From contig JAWPMO010000001.1 of NCBI GenBank assembly GCA_033344875.1, positions 2,195,595 to 2,259,594 on the forward strand: a stretch of 64,000 bases of DNA, read 5' to 3'. Positions 61,483 through 64,000 of this stretch are shown here, one piece after another. The notes under the pieces were generated by a model. That model was not told the DNA's origin. It saw nothing but the letters and a program-made list of their open reading frames with translations, and made no database searches. The position numbers and the translations under genes were made by a program. This DNA comes from Ilumatobacteraceae bacterium (GTDB lineage: Bacteria; Actinomycetota; Acidimicrobiia; Acidimicrobiales; Ilumatobacteraceae). Position 1 is the first letter of the stretch. Every line of letters starts with the position of its first letter.

Positions 61483-62379
61483 ATGTCACCCGACACGACC
61501 CCTGACGCCGACGCGCCGAGCAGCCCTGCGTTCCCCGACGGCGCCGACTTCCGCATCGAGATCCCGTCGGTCGAGGGGCCTCAAGTCTTGACCGACGTGC
61601 TGGCCGAGGCGGAGGCGATCGGGGTGACGGTGAATCGCGTCTCGCAGGGTTCTGGAGCCGCGATGCTCAGTCGAGCCGAACTGCGGTCGATGGCACAGAT
61701 CGCCGCTGACAGCGGCGTCGAGGTCTGCCTGTTCCAGGCGGCCAGAGCCTCCTGGGACATCGGCGTCCTCGCTCACATGCCGGACGGGACCGGGCATGAG
61801 GTCGCCGTGCGCGGCGACGCGGCAATGCATCGGGCGATCGCCGACGTGGAACGAGCGGTCGAGTGTGGGATCCGTGGTTTCCTCATCGGCGACCTGGGTC
61901 TCCTGACGGAGCTGGTCGACCGACAGCGATCGGGAGATCTCCCGGCTTCGATCACCTGGAAGATCTCCGCTGCCTTAGCCGTGGCGAATGGTGCGATGGC
62001 GCGTTTGGTGACCGAGCTCGGGGCCACGACGATCAACATTCCCGCCGACCTACCGGCCGAGATCGTCGGCGAGCTACGCCGATCGACCGTACTGCCGCTC
62101 GATCTGTATCTCGAAGGCTCCGATGGCATGGGCGGAACGGTGCGAATCGCCGAAGCCGTCGAGCTGCTGGATGTCGGTGCACCGATGTATCTCAAGTTCG
62201 GTCTGCGCAATGCCACCCCCGTCTACCCATCCGGTGTGCACCGTGTCGAGAGCGCTTCGCTGCAGGCACGCGAAAAGGTGCGCCGAGCAGCGGTCGCGTT
62301 GGAGTGGATGGAACACTTCGGCTCCTCGTTCGTGCAGTCCGCGCCCGGTGCCGCAGGACTGGCGGTGCCTCAACCATGA
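61483..62379 (+). CDS. U32-like TIM-barrel protein
   Basis: 298 residues from ATG 61483 (AAAGG upstream). A barrel with LSRAELRSMAQIAADSGVEV, CGIRGFLIGDLGLLTELVDR, SAALAVANGAMARLVTELGA and INIPADLPAEIVGEL, which follow the U32 collagenase/YhbU pattern (IVGDLGL; N..A....L.ELG). The cysteine cluster of the [4Fe-4S] U32 maturases is absent. Function not assignable; a hydrolase or lyase of the imported compound is inferred from context. ATGA overlap with the creatininase gene. Confidence 0.6.
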   Translation: MSPDTTPDADAPSSPAFPDGADFRIEIPSVEGPQVLTDVLAEAEAIGVTVNRVSQGSGAAMLSRAELRSMAQIAADSGVEVCLFQAARASWDIGVLAHMPDGTGHEVAVRGDAAMHRAIADVERAVECGIRGFLIGDLGLLTELVDRQRSGDLPASITWKISAALAVANGAMARLVTELGATTINIPADLPAEIVGELRRSTVLPLDLYLEGSDGMGGTVRIAEAVELLDVGAPMYLKFGLRNATPVYPSGVHRVESASLQAREKVRRAAVALEWMEHFGSSFVQSAPGAAGLAVPQP

Positions 62380-63149
62380 ACCCTCGGCTGCTCGCCCACC
62401 GAACCCGAACTCAGGTCGCCGCCACACCACCCGACGTCGTCGTCGTGCCCGTCGGTGCCCTCGAACAGCACGGCCCACATCTGATGGTCGGGACGGACAC
62501 GATGCACGCCGAGGCCGTTGCCCTGCGCGCAGCGGAGGCCGCGACCGACGTCGACGTCGTCGTCGCTCCGGCCGTCGCCTACGGCTGCTCGGACCACCAC
62601 ATCCCGTTTGGCGCCACGCTCTCGTTGTCGAGTGCGACGCTGCTGGCGGTCCTTCGCGACGTCGTGCGGTCGGCCGCGGCATCCGGATTCCGACGGGTGT
62701 TCTTCCTCAACGGCCACGGCGGCAACCACGAATTGATCCAAGTCGCTGCACGCGACGCAGCCCAAGAGTTCGGCATCGCCGTCGGGGCCGGCTCGTGGTG
62801 GGCGATGGCCCGCGATGCGCTGATCGAGGCCGGCGGTGCTGACGGCACTCGCCTGCCGGGCCATGCAGGCGGGTTCGAGACCTCCGTGATCGGAGCGATC
62901 CTCGACGAGCGGATCACGGATCTGCCCGGGCCGTCGTCGTCATTCGGCCCGACCGACCCACGCAACCCCGAAGCGGCTTTTCGCACCGAACGACCGGAAG
63001 GTTGGAGCGACACGGAGGGGTACACCGACGACCCCGGAGCGCTCGACATCGACACCGGGCGCCGGTTGCTCGAGGTCGCCGGCCGGGCGATCGGCGACGA
63101 CCTCACCCGCTTCGTTGCGCAAACCCCGATCACCACAGAGGAGCACTGA
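62376..63149 (+). CDS. creatininase-family amidohydrolase
   Basis: 257 residues, start at the ATG overlapping the previous stop. Metal ligands are present: Glu and His in VGALEQHGPHLMVGTD, Asp and His in GTDTMHAEAV, FLNGHGGNHELIQ, and Glu in AGGFETSVIGAIL. Members open creatinine or related cyclic amides, or cleave formamides such as FAPy and mycofactocin precursors (MftE). Here it sits with amide-degrading genes, so a cyclic or N-formyl amide is plausible. One base overlap with the M20 gene (TGATG). Confidence 0.88.
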   Translation: MNPRLLAHRTRTQVAATPPDVVVVPVGALEQHGPHLMVGTDTMHAEAVALRAAEAATDVDVVVAPAVAYGCSDHHIPFGATLSLSSATLLAVLRDVVRSAAASGFRRVFFLNGHGGNHELIQVAARDAAQEFGIAVGAGSWWAMARDALIEAGGADGTRLPGHAGGFETSVIGAILDERITDLPGPSSSFGPTDPRNPEAAFRTERPEGWSDTEGYTDDPGALDIDTGRRLLEVAGRAIGDDLTRFVAQTPITTEEH

Positions 63150-64000
63150 TGTCTCAATCATTGGCGACGCTCGAGTCCGCCCTGGCGGCAGTCGATCATG
63201 ACCGCACGATCGACCTGGCGACCCAGTGTTGCTCGATCCCGTCGCCGCCTGGTGAGGAAGCGGCGCTGGCCGAGTTCATCGCCGATGTCCTCGACCGCAA
63301 GGGAATCGACGTCCACATCGAAGACGTCGTCGCAGGCCGCCCCAATGTGGTCGCCCGTGTACCCGGCGCGGACACCGCCCCGCCGCTCGTCCTCAACGGC
63401 CACATGGACGCCACGATCTACCCCGTCGGATGGAGCGGCGATCCGTTTCGGCCATGGCGCGACGGCAACCGGCTCTACGGCGCCGGGATCACCGACATGC
63501 AAGGCGCGTTGGCGGCGATGGTTGCAGCTGTCGAGGCTGCGCCCGACGCCGGAACGCTTCCCGGCGACCTGATCCTGCACGCCGTGATGCACCATGACAC
63601 GATCGGCTTGGGAGCCAAGTTCCTGATGGTGAGCGAAGGTCCGAACAGCGGCTACGGGATCTGCGGGGAACCGTCCGACATGGCGATCCACACCGCCAAC
63701 GGCGGTGCGATCAAATGGCAGATCCGACTACGCGGCAGTGGCGGGCACATCTCCCGCATGGAATCCGGAGTCGACGCGCTCGCCGCCGCCCACGACGTCT
63801 ACGCCGCCGTGTCACGCATCGAGTACGAACACGAGCCGTGCGACCGACTGCCGGATCTCCCCCGCTCGCTCGTCGGCATCGTGAAGGGTGGTGTCGCACC
63901 GGGAGCGATTGCTGAAGAGGCGTTCATCGAAGGCGACATCCGCACCGTCCCTGGGATGACCCGCGACGGCGTACTCCGGCAAGTTCGCGACGCAGCGCGC
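63149..64000 (+). CDS. M20-family peptidase/deacylase-like protein (cut by window edge)
   Basis: 284 codons visible, no stop before the edge. GAGGAG stands before the ATG. The M20 metal motifs LVLNGHMDATI (HxD) and YGAGITDMQGALAAM (D) are present, and ICGEPSDMAI carries a later Glu. At the place where active members have the EE pair (catalytic base and bridging ligand) it reads HAVMHHDTIGLGAKFLM, so the Glu pair is replaced by His-Asp. The dimerisation domain begins IKWQIRLRGSGGHIS with its His. Related proteins cleave N-acyl or N-carbamoyl amino acids. Activity of this copy is uncertain. Confidence 0.83.
   Translation, partial: MSQSLATLESALAAVDHDRTIDLATQCCSIPSPPGEEAALAEFIADVLDRKGIDVHIEDVVAGRPNVVARVPGADTAPPLVLNGHMDATIYPVGWSGDPFRPWRDGNRLYGAGITDMQGALAAMVAAVEAAPDAGTLPGDLILHAVMHHDTIGLGAKFLMVSEGPNSGYGICGEPSDMAIHTANGGAIKWQIRLRGSGGHISRMESGVDALAAAHDVYAAVSRIEYEHEPCDRLPDLPRSLVGIVKGGVAPGAIAEEAFIEGDIRTVPGMTRDGVLRQVRDAAR

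Noticed and set aside
1-64000. tRNA, rRNA, CRISPR, integrase or insertion sequences
   Set aside because: Searched by eye on both strands; no cloverleaf with CCA end, repeat-spacer array, transposase or integrase motif was found.

Overview
The window is very GC-rich, densely packed and strongly biased to codons ending in G or C. It carries two WhiB-family regulators, a trypsin-like membrane protein with a PPHERTWRHPSEV-type N-terminus, a RegX3/SenX3-like phosphate two-component system, and lipoproteins with actinobacterial signal peptides. This points to an actinobacterium. An Acidimicrobiia/Ilumatobacter-like marine or soil lineage is my best guess, by overall gene character only. No rRNA, tRNA, CRISPR array or intact mobile element was recognised.

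Layout. (a) 1-7.1 kb: edge methyltransferase, beta-propeller lipoprotein, deaminase-like protein, TesB thioesterase coupled to a PQQ-type sugar dehydrogenase lipoprotein, RNB ribonuclease. (b) 7.1-12.4 kb: a decayed catabolic patch with an amidase, an orphan form-II CoxL-type molybdenum hydroxylase subunit, a 109-aa remnant of a dihydrodipicolinate-synthase-like protein behind a recognisable promoter and inverted repeat, and a remnant of a peptide-ABC ATPase. (c) 12.4-18.4 kb: MoaE, small membrane protein and MreB in overlapping order, a degenerate protease-like membrane protein, an NAD-dependent epimerase, a zinc-metalloprotease-family protein lacking a zinc ligand, an MFS protein. (d) 18.6-24.7 kb: a surface-glycan cluster (DXD glycosyltransferase, flippase, MFS, two GT4 enzymes), joined almost throughout by overlapping start/stop codons.

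(e) 24.6-34.9 kb: a complete phosphate island on the minus strand, small protein-ppk, then pstS-pstC-pstA-pstB-phoU-kinase-regulator. pstS encodes two fused phosphate-binding domains made by an 885-bp, nearly identical tandem duplication. GTTCACC-type direct repeats (PHO-box-like) lie upstream, and a 17-bp-stem hairpin sits between pstS and pstC. (f) 35-43.3 kb: two WhiB proteins around a TatA, a VWA protein and a MoxR-like ATPase separated by three unrelated genes, a class III cyclase, an exported protein, a P-loop kinase, and an AzlCD exporter. A GH2 glycosidase closes this part.

(g) 45.5-64 kb: an IclR-controlled catabolic region for amides/peptide-like nitrogen compounds. It holds an N-acyl-D-amino-acid deacylase, SDR, IclR, acetamidase/formamidase, TIM-barrel amidohydrolase, ketoglutarate-semialdehyde-type ALDH, two tandem N,N-dimethylformamidase-large-subunit-like proteins translated from the tail of a peptide ABC operon (SBP-B-C-D-F), and divergently a U32-like protein, a creatininase-family hydrolase and an atypical M20 protein cut by the window edge. 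Four palindromes of the form TTGCG-N5-CGCAA (three exact, one with a mismatch) occur only at the two divergent control regions I examined here, next to the iclR gene and between the SBP and U32-like genes. This suggests one regulon. I regard this as the best candidate for an undescribed system.
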